From positions 124,001 to 188,000 of the forward strand of contig NZ_JAMJWE010000004.1 in NCBI RefSeq assembly GCF_023554105.1: a stretch of DNA of 64,000 nucleotides. The letters run 5' to 3'. Within the stretch, counting starts at the first letter, position 1. The number at the start of each line of letters is the position of its first letter. A program made the translations under genes and the position numbers. This document shows positions 27,548 through 36,207 of this stretch, piece after piece. This stretch comes from Brucella sp. 21LCYQ03 (GTDB lineage: Bacteria > Pseudomonadota > Alphaproteobacteria > Rhizobiales > Rhizobiaceae). The notes under the pieces are model-generated. The model was given only the letters and a program-made list of their open reading frames with translations, did no database searches and was not told where the DNA came from.

Positions 27548-28702
27548 TTAGAAAAGCGAAAGCTGCTTTCCGCCCTTTTCGACGGGTTCAAACAGGTCGG
27601 TACGTAAGGGAATGCGCTTTGAATTGAAGCCGAGCTTGCGGGCGCTAATTTCGAAGCGACGCCCGATCTGCCAAGCATAAGGGCCAGTGCCGCGCATACG
27701 CTTGCCCCATTCCGCATCATAATCCTTGCCGTCGCGCATAGAGCGCACAAGTGACATCACATGGCGATAACGGTCGGGATAATTGCGCAGTAGCCAGTCC
27801 TTGAACAAAGGTGCGACTTCAAGCGGCAGACGCAGCAACACATAGCCTGCCTCACGGGCACCTTGTGCGTAAGCTGCATCCAGAATGCGTTCAATTTCAT
27901 GATCATTGATGCCGGGAATGATTGGCCCCATCATCACACTGGTTGGAATGCCAGCTTCGGTGAGTTTACGAATGGCTTGCAGACGCAGTGTCGGCGTTGA
28001 GGCACGCGGTTCCATGGTGCGCGCAAGCGTGGCGTCAACGGTTGTGACCGACAGGGCAACCTTGGCCAGACCTTTTTCTGCCATGCGGCTCAAAATATCA
28101 ATGTCACGCACGACCAAAGCGGATTTGGTGACAATGCCAACCGGATGATTGGCCGCTTCCAGCACTTCAAGAATCTCGCGCATGATGCGCCATTTCTTCT
28201 CAATAGGCTGATAAGGGTCTGTGTTGGTGCCGATCGCAATGGTCTTTGGCTGATAGCCTGGCTTGGCCAATTCGCGCTCAAGCAGACGCGGTGCGTCGGG
28301 CTTGGCAAACAGCTTCGCTTCAAAATCAAGGCCAGCAGACAAGCCCATATAGCTGTGCGTCGGGCGTGCAAAGCAATAGATACAGCCATGTTCGCAACCG
28401 CGATAGGGATTAATCGAGCGGTCGAAACTGATGTCGGGTGAATCATTGCGCGTGATAATCGTGCGTGGCTTTTCAACCTGCACGTCAGTCTTGAAAGCGG
28501 GCAAATCTTCGAGCGTTTCCCAGCCGTCATCAAATTCATGGCGCGTGGTGGGTTCAAAGCGCCCGGTCGGATTGATACCAGCCCCGCGTCCGCGTCTGCG
28601 GGAGTGATCAATACGCAGGCCAGCTTCACTGACAAGCGCATTGGCGTGATCTGCGCGTCCTGCTCCGAATGCTGCCTGATCTGCCTGCTGGATGATTTCC
28701 AT
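27548..28702 (-). CDS. PA0069-family radical SAM protein
   Basis: 384 residues from ATG 28702; a GTG at 28738 is also open. The radical SAM cluster motif is CEHGCIYC (Cys103, 107, 110), with the conserved surrounding NPYRGCEHGC and TNTDPYQPIE. It resembles the SPL/Rv2578c group (DNA-repair-like radical SAM) but lacks known function; PA0069 is the name-giving member. The C-terminus ends KGGKQLSLF, a QLSLF/QLDLF-like sequence known as a sliding-clamp (beta clamp) binding motif. That would fit a DNA-associated role. Confidence 0.85.
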   Translation of the reverse strand: MEIIQQADQAAFGAGRADHANALVSEAGLRIDHSRRRGRGAGINPTGRFEPTTRHEFDDGWETLEDLPAFKTDVQVEKPRTIITRNDSPDISFDRSINPYRGCEHGCIYCFARPTHSYMGLSAGLDFEAKLFAKPDAPRLLERELAKPGYQPKTIAIGTNTDPYQPIEKKWRIMREILEVLEAANHPVGIVTKSALVVRDIDILSRMAEKGLAKVALSVTTVDATLARTMEPRASTPTLRLQAIRKLTEAGIPTSVMMGPIIPGINDHEIERILDAAYAQGAREAGYVLLRLPLEVAPLFKDWLLRNYPDRYRHVMSLVRSMRDGKDYDAEWGKRMRGTGPYAWQIGRRFEISARKLGFNSKRIPLRTDLFEPVEKGGKQLSLF

Positions 28703-28812
28703 AACCGACTCTCTTATTGATGAAATAATTCCTATCACAATAGCAAGAACAAATCAAGAACATATTGAGCGGTTGCACTTTTCGAGTCAATGCGCTTGAT
28801 ATAAGAAGGGCT

Positions 28813-29331
28813 ATGATCTCTGTTTTTATCGTCACCAAAAATTCGGAAATGCTTTTGGCGCACACATTGTCGGCTTTGGTGCCAGCAGTTGTTGATGGGC
28901 TTTTGCGCCGGGTGATCGTCGTCGATCAAGGCTCGACAGATGATACAAAGCTCGTAGCAGTCGGCGCGGGCTGCGCGCTTTATGATGAGGAAAGTTTATC
29001 TGACTCATTCCGGGAGTTGCGAACCCAATGGTTGCTTATTTTGCAGCCGGGAGCCACGTTGCCGGATGATTGGATAGATGCAGTCGGGCGTCATTTGGCG
29101 GCAAGCAATTCGCCAGCACGTTTTACATTGCCTCAGGAGACGCGTTTTGGTCTGCTTGGAAAGTTCTTTACACGTAAGCCAGCTTTAGGCGCGGGATTGC
29201 TGGTGAAGGCGGATACGCTCAAGTTATTACCGTCGAGTGCAAAGGAGCTTGAAGATTTGCCACGTCAGTTGAAGCTTGTTCGATTGCCACAAATCATTAT
29301 GCCACCAGAAACAACAAAAGGCGGAGCCTGA
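28813..29331 (+). CDS. Glycosyltransferase family 2-like protein, short
   Basis: 172 residues from ATG 28813 (AGAAGGG ahead). The N-terminal Rossmann-type start MISVFIVTKNSEMLLAHTL and VIVVDQGSTDDT match GT-A glycosyltransferases. The usual DXD metal motif and acceptor half are not obvious and the protein is about 80 residues shorter than typical members, so it may be a reduced or non-catalytic form. An overlapping terminator sits at its end. It is divergent from the radical SAM gene with a 110-base shared promoter region. Confidence 0.7.
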   Translation: MISVFIVTKNSEMLLAHTLSALVPAVVDGLLRRVIVVDQGSTDDTKLVAVGAGCALYDEESLSDSFRELRTQWLLILQPGATLPDDWIDAVGRHLAASNSPARFTLPQETRFGLLGKFFTRKPALGAGLLVKADTLKLLPSSAKELEDLPRQLKLVRLPQIIMPPETTKGGA

Positions 29332-29347
29332 GAAGCTTCGCCTTTTT
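29316..29347 (+). terminator. Terminator overlapping the stop of the GT2-like gene
   Basis: AAAAGGCGGAGC and GCTTCGCCTTTT pair across a short loop and end in T residues. The stem overlaps the last four codons and the TGA (29329-29331). Confidence 0.85.
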
Positions 29348-29374
29348 GTGTAGTCTTATCGGTGTTAGCCAATA

Positions 29375-29602
29375 TTATTTCTGGTAGCTTGAAGGCGATG
29401 CGTCGCCAAAGCGATGAGCAGAGCCATCCTGATAGGTCTTCTGACCGATAGAAGCGGTTGCAGTGTTATCTACCCGCTGCGTTGCAACTGGTGTACGGTC
29501 ATTGGCATAAAGATTGGCTGGTTCACCAACATGTGGGTTTTCAGCGAAAGCGGCACCGGCGCTGAGGGCAACGGCTACAACAGCAAGAGCAAACTTCTTC
29601 AT
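29375..29602 (-). CDS. Small exported protein, tandem paralog 1 (possible DUF680 family)
   Basis: 75 residues from ATG 29602. A clear signal peptide (MKKFALAVVAVALSAGAAFA, cleavage after AFA) leaves a 55-residue polar mature protein rich in Asn, Asp, Thr and Gln, with no cysteines. It is 66/75 (88%) identical to the gene at 29748-29975, so the two are a recent tandem duplication. The pattern SAGAAFAENP...NDRTP...NTATASIG recalls Rhizobiales DUF680 proteins, which have no assigned function. No partner gene is seen. Confidence 0.8.
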   Translation of the reverse strand: MKKFALAVVAVALSAGAAFAENPHVGEPANLYANDRTPVATQRVDNTATASIGQKTYQDGSAHRFGDASPSSYQK

Positions 29603-29630
29603 TTTTCTATTCCTTTTTATAATCGCCCTT

Positions 29631-29681
29631 TGGATGGCATCAGTGCTCAAGGGGGCACCGGAGTGGCATCAATGCCATCCA
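29631..29681 (-). repeat. Branched inverted repeat upstream of paralog 1
   Basis: TGGATGGCAT (29631-29640) pairs perfectly with ATGCCATCCA (29672-29681). The same right arm can instead pair locally with TGGCAT at 29664-29669, so two exclusive hairpins are possible. It ends 29 bases before the paralog 1 start, in the mRNA leader. Confidence 0.5.
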
Positions 29682-29747
29682 CCGGGGAGATAACTGGGGT
29701 TGCCGTCCGGATCAGTCCGTCAGGCGGTTTTGTTCATAAATTCTGTA

Positions 29748-29975
29748 TTATTTCTGGAAGCTCGAAGGTGATGCATCACCAAAGCGATGAGCCGAACCAT
29801 CCTGATAGACCTTCTGGCCAATCGAAGCGGTTGCAGTGTTGTCGACCCGCTGCGTTACAACTGGTGTGCGGTCATTAGCATAGAGATCAGCTGGGGTGCC
29901 AACATTTGGGTTTTCAGCGAAAGCAGCGCCGGCGCTCAGAACAACAGCAACAGTAGCAAGAACAAACTTTTTCAT
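29748..29975 (-). CDS. Small exported protein, tandem paralog 2 (possible DUF680 family)
   Basis: 75 residues with a signal peptide (MKKFVLATVAVVLSAGAAFA) and a polar mature part ending FGDASPSSFQK. It differs from paralog 1 at nine positions, seven of them conservative or at the hydrophobic core of the signal. AGGAGAT lies ahead of the start. The 145-base gap between the two genes contains a large inverted repeat, so each probably has its own control region. Function unknown. Confidence 0.8.
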   Translation of the reverse strand: MKKFVLATVAVVLSAGAAFAENPNVGTPADLYANDRTPVVTQRVDNTATASIGQKVYQDGSAHRFGDASPSSFQK

Positions 29976-30191
29976 TTTCTATCTCCTTGGTTTGTGTGAA
30001 GCGGCGATGTGTTCGTCGTTTCGATGACCAAGAGATAGGCTTTTCAATCGGCGGCGCATAGCCAGCGTTTGGTTCACGCATTGTATCCTAATTGGTAGAC
30101 AATGAACCCTTGAAACCAGAAGATTGTTCTATAGGTAGCTGTTTGTTCAAGTATATGTGAACAGTATGGCGTGGGAAAGTCGCTGTTTTCG

Positions 30192-31091
30192 TCACTGTGC
30201 GGACGGCGCCGTATGGCTTGAAACCACAAACCAGTCAGGCTTTTGCGCAAGAATATGGGATGCGGCTGCATCTGCGCTCTGCTGGTCTTTGAAGATAGCA
30301 AAACAGGTTGCGCCGGAGCCAGACATTTGTGCAAACAAGGCACCGCTCGCGCGCAGCAGATCAAGCTTGTCATTGATGTGTGGGGCAATTGAAAGCGCTG
30401 CGGGCAGGAGGTCGTTGCGGGTCGAACTAAGATAAGCACAGATGTTTTCGACGCTGCTGTACGCAGGGGCGGGAAGAGATGCATTGTCGCGTTTTGTCAA
30501 CGCACGGAAGACATCGGGCGTCGCTATGGCCGTCCCGTCATTGACAAGCAGCATGGGGAGCGATGGCATCTGTGCGATTGCGGTCAACTGCTCGCCGATG
30601 CCCCGCGCAACGAGCGGCGCACCATAAGCTGCACCATGCAGGCACATGGGCAAATCAGCGCCCAGCTTTAGACCAAGTTCGGCCAGCGTGTTGAGATCAA
30701 GGCCAAGCTGCCAGATTTCATTGAGTGCGAGCAGTGTTGCCGCCGCATCACTTGAGCCGCCGCCGATGCCTGACGCGACGGGCAGGTGCTTTTCAAGGTG
30801 GATGGAAACGGGTGAAAGCTTGCGACCCGTATGTGATCTTAAAGCGTCCCGCGCTTTGATAACCAGATTACCGCTATCAAGCGGGATGCCCTCAGCAAAA
30901 CGTCCGTCAATGGTGAAATTGTCTTCGGTAGCTTCATGAACAGTGATGCTATCACCGAAATTGGCAAAGACCACAAGCATATCGAGCAGGTGATAACCAT
31001 CTTCTCGGCGCCCCGTCACATGGAGCGCGAGATTAATCTTGGCCGGAGCAGTGTAATGAACCGTTTGTGCGGCCTGTGCTGGATTGTGCAT
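30192..31091 (-). CDS. ispE: 4-diphosphocytidyl-2-C-methyl-D-erythritol kinase IspE
   Basis: 299 residues, GHMP kinase fold. [20 protein letters not shown] is the N-terminal signature and [16 protein letters not shown] the ATP-binding loop, with [14 protein letters not shown] near the end. It phosphorylates CDP-methylerythritol in the MEP isoprenoid pathway. It links functionally with the polyprenyl synthase at 35061 and ubiA at 52371, which use MEP-derived precursors, though the genes are not adjacent. Confidence 0.96.
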   Translation of the reverse strand: MHNPAQAAQTVHYTAPAKINLALHVTGRREDGYHLLDMLVVFANFGDSITVHEATEDNFTIDGRFAEGIPLDSGNLVIKARDALRSHTGRKLSPVSIHLEKHLPVASGIGGGSSDAAATLLALNEIWQLGLDLNTLAELGLKLGADLPMCLHGAAYGAPLVARGIGEQLTAIAQMPSLPMLLVNDGTAIATPDVFRALTKRDNASLPAPAYSSVENICAYLSSTRNDLLPAALSIAPHINDKLDLLRASGALFAQMSGSGATCFAIFKDQQSADAAASHILAQKPDWFVVSSHTAPSAQ

Positions 31092-31109
31092 TTTAAGCGT
31101 AAATCAGGA

Positions 31110-31295
31110 TCAATCTTTTTTGACGTAGTATTCGCCGGTCTTTGGATCCTGCACCAGAGTGCCGTGTGCACGGTTCTGCGCTTCTTTCTCTGCCCGACGC
31201 ACGCGCTGCGTCACGCGGGTCGCTTCGCGCTTGAACGAGCGATAGCCGTACCAGGCGGCAGCGAGTATCAGCAGCAGAAAGATAAGCTGGGGCAT
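31110..31295 (-). CDS. Small membrane-anchored protein, conserved-type hypothetical
   Basis: 61 residues. One N-terminal membrane helix (PQLIFLLLILAAAWYGYRSF) is followed by a basic and charged cytoplasmic tail (KREATRVTQRVRRAEKEAQ) and ends DPKTGEYYVKKD. It lies 18 bases upstream of ispE on the same strand, so probably co-transcribed. No function is recognised; the layout (helix, basic coil, short YxxKxD tail) is common for small Rhizobiales membrane proteins. Confidence 0.75.
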   Translation of the reverse strand: MPQLIFLLLILAAAWYGYRSFKREATRVTQRVRRAEKEAQNRAHGTLVQDPKTGEYYVKKD

Positions 31296-31424
31296 GGCCT
31301 CTGGTCCTCAGGCTTTCATACGATCCCGAAATGCCTTTTCGGGATCACACAGGGAAACTTTGTTACACTAAGCATAACACTGATTTGTAGGATTATGCAT
31401 CATAACATGGTGAAATGGTGAATT

Positions 31425-32297
31425 TCAAAGACCATATCGCGCCCAAAGCGCCTTTTCTTCAGCAACGGACAGAAGACCGTCGCCGAGATTAGCCGCAATA
31501 GATGCCGTATCAATGCCGCCGAGCGCAATTTCAACACCGGCTGCTTTGCGTCCGAGCAGTCCGCGCTTCGGTTCAATAAGCTTGAGCTTTACCTTGTCGC
31601 CATAGGTCTTGCGCAGGAAGCTGCGCATATCACCAAGCCCATCAACGAGGCCAAGTTCCTTGCCCTTAGTGCCTGTCCAGAACATGCCGGTAAACAGGTC
31701 GTCATTGTCTGCCAGTTTGCTGCCACGGCGCTCTTTGACCATGTCGATAAAGGTCGCATGAATTTCAAGCTGAAGTGATTTGAGACGCTCAATATCGGCT
31801 TCTTTTTCCGGTTGAAACGGATCAAGTACGGCTTTGTTCTGGCCAGCAGTGTAAACGCGGCGCTCGACGCCGATTTTCTTGAGCAGTTCCGGGAAACCGA
31901 ACGAGGCAGAAACAACGCCGATGGAGCCGACAATCGATGACGGATCGGCAATGATCTCATCGCCAGCGAGTGCGATCATATAACCGCCAGATGCGGCTGC
32001 ATCTTCAACAAACACGAAAACACGCTTCTGATGCTCGTCTGCGAGATCGCGAATGCGGCGATAGATTAGGCGCGACTGCACGGGCGAGCCGCCGGGCGAA
32101 TTGATTGAAATGGCAACGGCTGGCGTTTCTTTGTCGCTAAAGGCTTTTTCCAGCACACCGGAAGCACTTGCGAGTGAAAGCGATGGGCGCAGCGCAGAGC
32201 CGCCGCTCATGATTGCGCCATGTAGACGCACAACAGGAATCTCAATTTCTTTTTTGCGAAAACGGCGCGGAATGAAACGGCACAAAATCCCGGACAA
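31425..32297 (-). CDS. S49-family signal peptide peptidase-like protease (SppA)
   Basis: About 290 residues. Start chosen at TTG 32297 because GGAG lies six bases ahead; TTG 32309 is also open. Ser/Lys protease motifs: Ser103 in DAAASGGYMIALAGDE and Lys155 in AGQNKAVLDPF, with INSPGGSPV of the SppA fold before them. It lacks a clear membrane helix at the N-terminus, unlike E. coli SppA, and is half its length. This matches the short single-domain SohB/SppA type that forms octamers. Substrate unknown. Confidence 0.88.
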   Translation of the reverse strand: MSGILCRFIPRRFRKKEIEIPVVRLHGAIMSGGSALRPSLSLASASGVLEKAFSDKETPAVAISINSPGGSPVQSRLIYRRIRDLADEHQKRVFVFVEDAAASGGYMIALAGDEIIADPSSIVGSIGVVSASFGFPELLKKIGVERRVYTAGQNKAVLDPFQPEKEADIERLKSLQLEIHATFIDMVKERRGSKLADNDDLFTGMFWTGTKGKELGLVDGLGDMRSFLRKTYGDKVKLKLIEPKRGLLGRKAAGVEIALGGIDTASIAANLGDGLLSVAEEKALWARYGL

Positions 32298-32364
32298 ATT
32301 AAACTCCAACTTGAAAAATCACGTTGTAGCGAATGTAGGAAGCAATTGTGCAAACACAAAGAGA

Positions 32365-32390
32365 AATGCCCGGAATTTCGTTCCGGGCAT
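32365..32390 (-). terminator. Terminator of nhaA
   Basis: ATGCCCGGAA (32366-32375) with TTCCGGGCAT (32381-32390), a perfect 10-bp stem with a 5-base loop. On the minus strand it is followed by TTTCTCTTTG, 11 bases past the nhaA stop. Confidence 0.75.
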
Positions 32391-32400
32391 TGAATATTCG

Positions 32401-33579
32401 TTATTTTTTTGGCTTTGCCAGCATTCTGAGCAGGACGTAACCGCATATTGCGGATAGCGCTGAGCCGGTAAGCACACCGATTTTTGTTTCGGCCTGCAAG
32501 AGTTCTGATGGATAGGACAAAAGTCCGATAAAGATGCTCATAGTGAAGCCGATGCCGCACAGGATCGCGACGCCATAAAGCTGAGCCCAGCTTGCGCCCA
32601 TCGGCTTTTGCGCAAAGCCAGTTTTAATCGCCAGCCATGCGGCACCGAATACACCTATCTGTTTGCCGACGAACAGGCCAAGCATGATGCCAAGCGGCAA
32701 TGTGTCAAAGATAATTGACGGTGTCATGCCGGTAAAGGAAATGCCCGCATTGGCGAAGCCAAACACTGGCACGATGAAGAAGGCAACGGGCTTCGCGAGC
32801 GCGTGCTCCAGCGTATGCAGGGGTGATGTCATGTCGTCCGGCTTGGCCTTTGCAGGTTTGAGCGGGATCATCAGTGCAGCAACGACACCTGCCACGGTGG
32901 CATGTACGCCGGAATTGAATACCAAAAACCATAATAGGGCTGCACCAATCAGATAAGGAAGCAAGCGGGAAACGCCCATGCGGTTCATCGCAAACAGCAC
33001 TGCTGCTGTTGCAAAGGCCGCGCCAAGATACGGCATTGATATTTCGGCTGTGTAGAAGATGGCGATGATGACAACCGCTGCGAGGTCATCAAGGATTGCA
33101 AGCGTCGCCAGAAAGACTTTGAGGCTCGACGGCACGCGCGATCCAAGCAGCGATAAAACGCCAAGCGCAAAAGCAATGTCAGTTGCTGAAGGCACGGCCC
33201 AGCCGCGCACTTTTTCCGGGTCGCCGTAGTTAAAAGCAACGAAAATAAGTGCAGGAACGATAACGCCACCGGCGGCCGCAATCCCCGGCAGGATGCGATT
33301 GGGCCAGCTTGCTAGCTGCCCATCGAGAAACTCGCGTTTGATCTCAAGGCCAACCAGAAAGAAGAATACGGCCATCAGCGCATCATTGATCCAGTGCGAC
33401 AGGCTGAGCGGACCAATATAAAAATGCAGGGCGTCGAAATAGGCTTTTGAGAAAGGCGAATTTGCAACAATCAGCGCCAGCGCCGCCGCAGCCATAAGGA
33501 CGATGCCTCCGGCAGATTCGCTATCCAAAAAACGGCGCATAATGGAGACAGGGCGGACGGGCTTCGGATGTGAAGTCAT
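32401..33579 (-). CDS. nhaA: Na+/H+ antiporter NhaA
   Basis: 392 residues from ATG 33579; the frame extends upstream without a good site. It has about 12 membrane helices and the NhaA hallmarks [18 protein letters not shown], the tandem aspartates in [15 protein letters not shown] (proton/sodium site) and [13 protein letters not shown] with the third conserved Asp. It exports sodium in exchange for protons and is pH-activated in E. coli. The gene ends 92 bases before the S49 gene, separated by a terminator. Confidence 0.96.
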   Translation of the reverse strand: MTSHPKPVRPVSIMRRFLDSESAGGIVLMAAAALALIVANSPFSKAYFDALHFYIGPLSLSHWINDALMAVFFFLVGLEIKREFLDGQLASWPNRILPGIAAAGGVIVPALIFVAFNYGDPEKVRGWAVPSATDIAFALGVLSLLGSRVPSSLKVFLATLAILDDLAAVVIIAIFYTAEISMPYLGAAFATAAVLFAMNRMGVSRLLPYLIGAALLWFLVFNSGVHATVAGVVAALMIPLKPAKAKPDDMTSPLHTLEHALAKPVAFFIVPVFGFANAGISFTGMTPSIIFDTLPLGIMLGLFVGKQIGVFGAAWLAIKTGFAQKPMGASWAQLYGVAILCGIGFTMSIFIGLLSYPSELLQAETKIGVLTGSALSAICGYVLLRMLAKPKK

Positions 33580-33590
33580 TCTTCTTCTTT

Positions 33591-33890
33591 TCAGGTTATT
33601 TCCGGAGCGTCTACGTTGTAGAGCATGAGATTGCGGTCCGTAATGCCCAGCGCTGGCCAATGGGATCGCCAGCGTTCTATGTGGGGTGTTCCGAAGTGTT
33701 TGTCCAGCGAAACCCGATCACGCCAGAGCTCTTTTACATGAATGAGACTTGGTTGAAGTACATCCTGAGAATAGGTGTATTCGATGCAGCCATCTTCAGC
33801 GCGGCTTGCTTCAATCATTTGCTGCATGACTGGCCGAGCTTCATCAAGTTTTTCTGCAGGCAGGCGAATGGTTCCAACGATCAGCAGCAT
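33591..33890 (-). CDS. Antibiotic biosynthesis monooxygenase-fold protein (ABM)
   Basis: 99 residues from ATG 33890 (AGGA ahead). A ferredoxin-like ABM fold is suggested by [37 protein letters not shown] and [16 protein letters not shown], with the internal HxxxF/HxxH typical of heme-free small-molecule oxygenases. The substrate is unknown; these proteins are common stand-alone enzymes. It starts 11 bases after the methyltransferase gene and ends 11 bases before nhaA, so it forms part of a DUF2007 - methyltransferase - ABM - nhaA run. Confidence 0.8.
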   Translation of the reverse strand: MLLIVGTIRLPAEKLDEARPVMQQMIEASRAEDGCIEYTYSQDVLQPSLIHVKELWRDRVSLDKHFGTPHIERWRSHWPALGITDRNLMLYNVDAPEIT

Positions 33891-33901
33891 TATTTGTTTT
33901 C

Positions 33902-34684
33902 CTAAAGCAGCGACGTCTGGCCATTGCTTATTGCTGTGGCGCGTTGCGTGAATTCGTTGCCCGCATCCCCATGCAGAACAAGCGCTGGCATGAGTGAAAG
34001 ACCGGCACGGCTGCCGCGAATGCCGGTAATCACAATGCGGATGGCGGCTGCATCGGGTCGCGGCAGAATCGGAATGATTTTCAATCCACCAAAGCGCCGG
34101 TCCAACGCTTCTAGTATCGCTCCAAGCGAAGCAGGGCGCGCGATAATCGAGACGCTGCCGCCGGGGCGGAGCAGAGCTGATGCCGTGCGTAGCCACTGGT
34201 CAAACATGCCCTCGGGCATGACATGCGCTTCGGCTTTCACGGGATCGGGTGTTGCACGGTCGCTCGCTTCGTTAAAAGGCGGGTTCATGATGACATAATC
34301 GAAGCTGTTATCGATCAGTCCTGCTTCTGCGCGTGCTTTGCCGGTGAGCGCAACATCGGCTTCCAGAATATCAAGGCGATCACGCAGGGTAGCATTCAGC
34401 GGATGGTTCACGCTTTTGTGCGCAAAGCCGAGCATAAAACCAGAGCGCTCGATAAGCGTCACGCGTGCATCTTTACAACGCGCAGCAACAGCGAGCCCCG
34501 CAGCGCCCGCGCCACTGCCAAGATCAGCGAGGCGCCCTTTGAAGTCATTCGGCACACTGCTTGCGAGAATCATCGCGTCCACGCCAGAGCGATGCCCCTT
34601 CATCGCAGGCTGCACGAGATGAAATGCACCGCGATGAAATACATCCAGTGTTTCGTCTATTGGCTCAGACACTCTATTTGCCAT
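33902..34684 (-). CDS. tRNA1(Val) adenine-N6 methyltransferase-like (TrmN6/YfiC type)
   Basis: About 260 residues. The SAM-binding fold is clear: motif I ADLGSGAGAAGLAVAARC, the acidic end of strand 2 (LIERSG) and the catalytic NPPF in DYVIMNPPFNEAS, diagnostic for amino-group methyltransferases. FHLVQPAMKGHRSGVDAML is close to the YfiC/TrmN6 N-terminal signature (QPxxGHRxGxDA). The start is uncertain: ATG 34684 overlaps the DUF2007 end by 11 bases; ATG 34699 and 34714 lie further upstream. E. coli TrmN6 modifies A37 of tRNA1(Val); substrate here is by homology only. Confidence 0.85.
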   Translation of the reverse strand: MANRVSEPIDETLDVFHRGAFHLVQPAMKGHRSGVDAMILASSVPNDFKGRLADLGSGAGAAGLAVAARCKDARVTLIERSGFMLGFAHKSVNHPLNATLRDRLDILEADVALTGKARAEAGLIDNSFDYVIMNPPFNEASDRATPDPVKAEAHVMPEGMFDQWLRTASALLRPGGSVSIIARPASLGAILEALDRRFGGLKIIPILPRPDAAAIRIVITGIRGSRAGLSLMPALVLHGDAGNEFTQRATAISNGQTSLL

Positions 34685-34904
34685 TGTCTTTGAGTTCATG
34701 TTCCAGACCGGCATCAATTAAGTAGCGTCTGGCCTCATCCAGTCTGTCTTCTTCAACCAGAAAACGTCTCGGTATTATACCGAGTGAACCTTCAAGAATG
34801 CTCATATTGGTATCAGCGATGAAATAGATGATGCCAGCTTCTTTCATCAGAGCTTCAGCAACTGACAGCAAAACGGAATCATTTGTGCGCATAAGTTCGA
34901 TCAT
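34674..34904 (-). CDS. DUF2007 family small protein
   Basis: 76 residues. The DUF2007 pattern (MRTNDSVLLSVAEALMKEAGI, then IPRRFLVEEDRLDEARRYLID) places it in the putative signal-transducing or PII-like small-domain group. Its last bases overlap the start of the methyltransferase gene, so the two are translationally coupled. Function not known; the same DUF2007 - TrmN6-like pair is common in Rhizobiales. Confidence 0.85.
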   Translation of the reverse strand: MIELMRTNDSVLLSVAEALMKEAGIIYFIADTNMSILEGSLGIIPRRFLVEEDRLDEARRYLIDAGLEHELKDNGK

Positions 34905-35060
34905 TTCGACACTGTGTATTCAATAGACCGCATTGACAACTGCCTCCTTCAATGGTGAACAGGCTCTGAATAAAAAAGCTTGGGCGTTGCAGGGGCTGTA
35001 AGGCACCTTGGGCGTTCTGATCCACGCACATAGTGTGGTCAGCAGCTAGGAGTAACGGCA

Positions 35061-36077
35061 TTGGGTGTGGTTTTGAATCTTGACGGGAATACGAAGCGGG
35101 AAGGATCGGTTCAGCCTCTGATCGATCTGACAAAGGCTGATATGGGTCGTGTAAACGAACTGATCCTGTCTCGCGCCGGCTCCGATGTTGAGATGATCCC
35201 GGAAGTGGCAAACCACCTGATTTCATCTGGTGGCAAGCGTCTTCGCCCGATGATGACACTCGCAAGTGCTCGCATGTTTGGATATGAAGGCGACGGCCAC
35301 GTCCGCCTCGCCACTGCTGTCGAATTTATGCATACAGCAACGCTTCTTCATGATGATGTGGTCGATGAAAGCGATCTTCGTCGCGGCAAAAGCACCGCCC
35401 GCATGATTTGGGGCAATCAGGCAAGCGTTCTGGTTGGCGACTTCCTGCTCGGTCAGGCGTTCAAGATGATGGTCGATGTCGGTTCGCTGGATGCGCTTGA
35501 TGTGCTTGCAACCTCCGCTTCGGTCATTGCCGAAGGTGAAGTGATGCAGCTTGCTGCCGCCAAGAATATGGAAACCACCGAAGATGAATATCTGGCAGTG
35601 ATCAAAGCCAAGACCGCAGCACTGTTTTCTGCTGCTGCGGAAGTTGGCCCGATTATCGCGGATGCAAAGCCGTCGGATCGTACAGCCCTTCGTGATTATG
35701 GCCTTTATCTCGGGCTTGCGTTCCAGCTCGTTGACGATGCGCTTGATTACGGCGGCTCGGCTGCTGATCTCGGCAAGAACACAGGCGATGATTTCCGCGA
35801 AGGTAAGATTACGCTTCCAGTAATCCTGAGCTATCGCCATGGCTCTGATGAAGAGCGCGCCTTCTGGAAGCATGCCATCGAAGAAGGTGCGAGTGATGAT
35901 GCATCGCTTGAAAAAGCCATTGACCTCATGTTGAAGCACGGCGCTATTGCTGAAACTGTTCAGCGTGCACGCGATTTTGGTGAAATGGCTCGTGATGCTT
36001 TGGCCCCGTTGAAGGCGTCTCCTGAAAAGGATGCGCTGATTGAAGTCATCGACTTCTGCATCAGCCGGGTCAATTAG
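35061..36077 (+). CDS. ispB: Polyprenyl (octaprenyl/decaprenyl) diphosphate synthase
   Basis: 338 residues from TTG 35061 with AGGAG ahead. Both aspartate-rich prenyltransferase motifs are present: LLHDDVVDESD (first, DDxxD) and LVDDALDYGG (second), plus GGKRLRPMMTLA. It makes the ubiquinone side chain; alphaproteobacteria generally have ubiquinone-10, so decaprenyl is likely (ddsA/ispB naming varies). A perfect terminator follows the stop. It supplies the polyprenyl chain used by UbiA (52371). Confidence 0.93.
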   Translation: MGVVLNLDGNTKREGSVQPLIDLTKADMGRVNELILSRAGSDVEMIPEVANHLISSGGKRLRPMMTLASARMFGYEGDGHVRLATAVEFMHTATLLHDDVVDESDLRRGKSTARMIWGNQASVLVGDFLLGQAFKMMVDVGSLDALDVLATSASVIAEGEVMQLAAAKNMETTEDEYLAVIKAKTAALFSAAAEVGPIIADAKPSDRTALRDYGLYLGLAFQLVDDALDYGGSAADLGKNTGDDFREGKITLPVILSYRHGSDEERAFWKHAIEEGASDDASLEKAIDLMLKHGAIAETVQRARDFGEMARDALAPLKASPEKDALIEVIDFCISRVN

Positions 36078-36094
36078 GATCACTGTTAAACTTC

Positions 36095-36125
36095 AAGAAA
36101 AGCATCCTTCACGGATGCTTTTCTT
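36095..36125 (+). terminator. Terminator after the polyprenyl synthase gene
   Basis: AAGAAAAGCATCC (36095-36107) and GGATGCTTTTCTT (36113-36125) form a perfect 13-bp stem closed by TTCAC. The T-rich right arm supplies the uridine run, so it can end transcription in both directions. Confidence 0.88.
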
Positions 36126-36207
36126 GCGCTTGGACCCCAAAAAGGCCATGCTTGAGGCTCCTCTGAGTAGGGGAGTTTATAAGGAATCGGAAAGAGGACT
36201 GAGCTTT

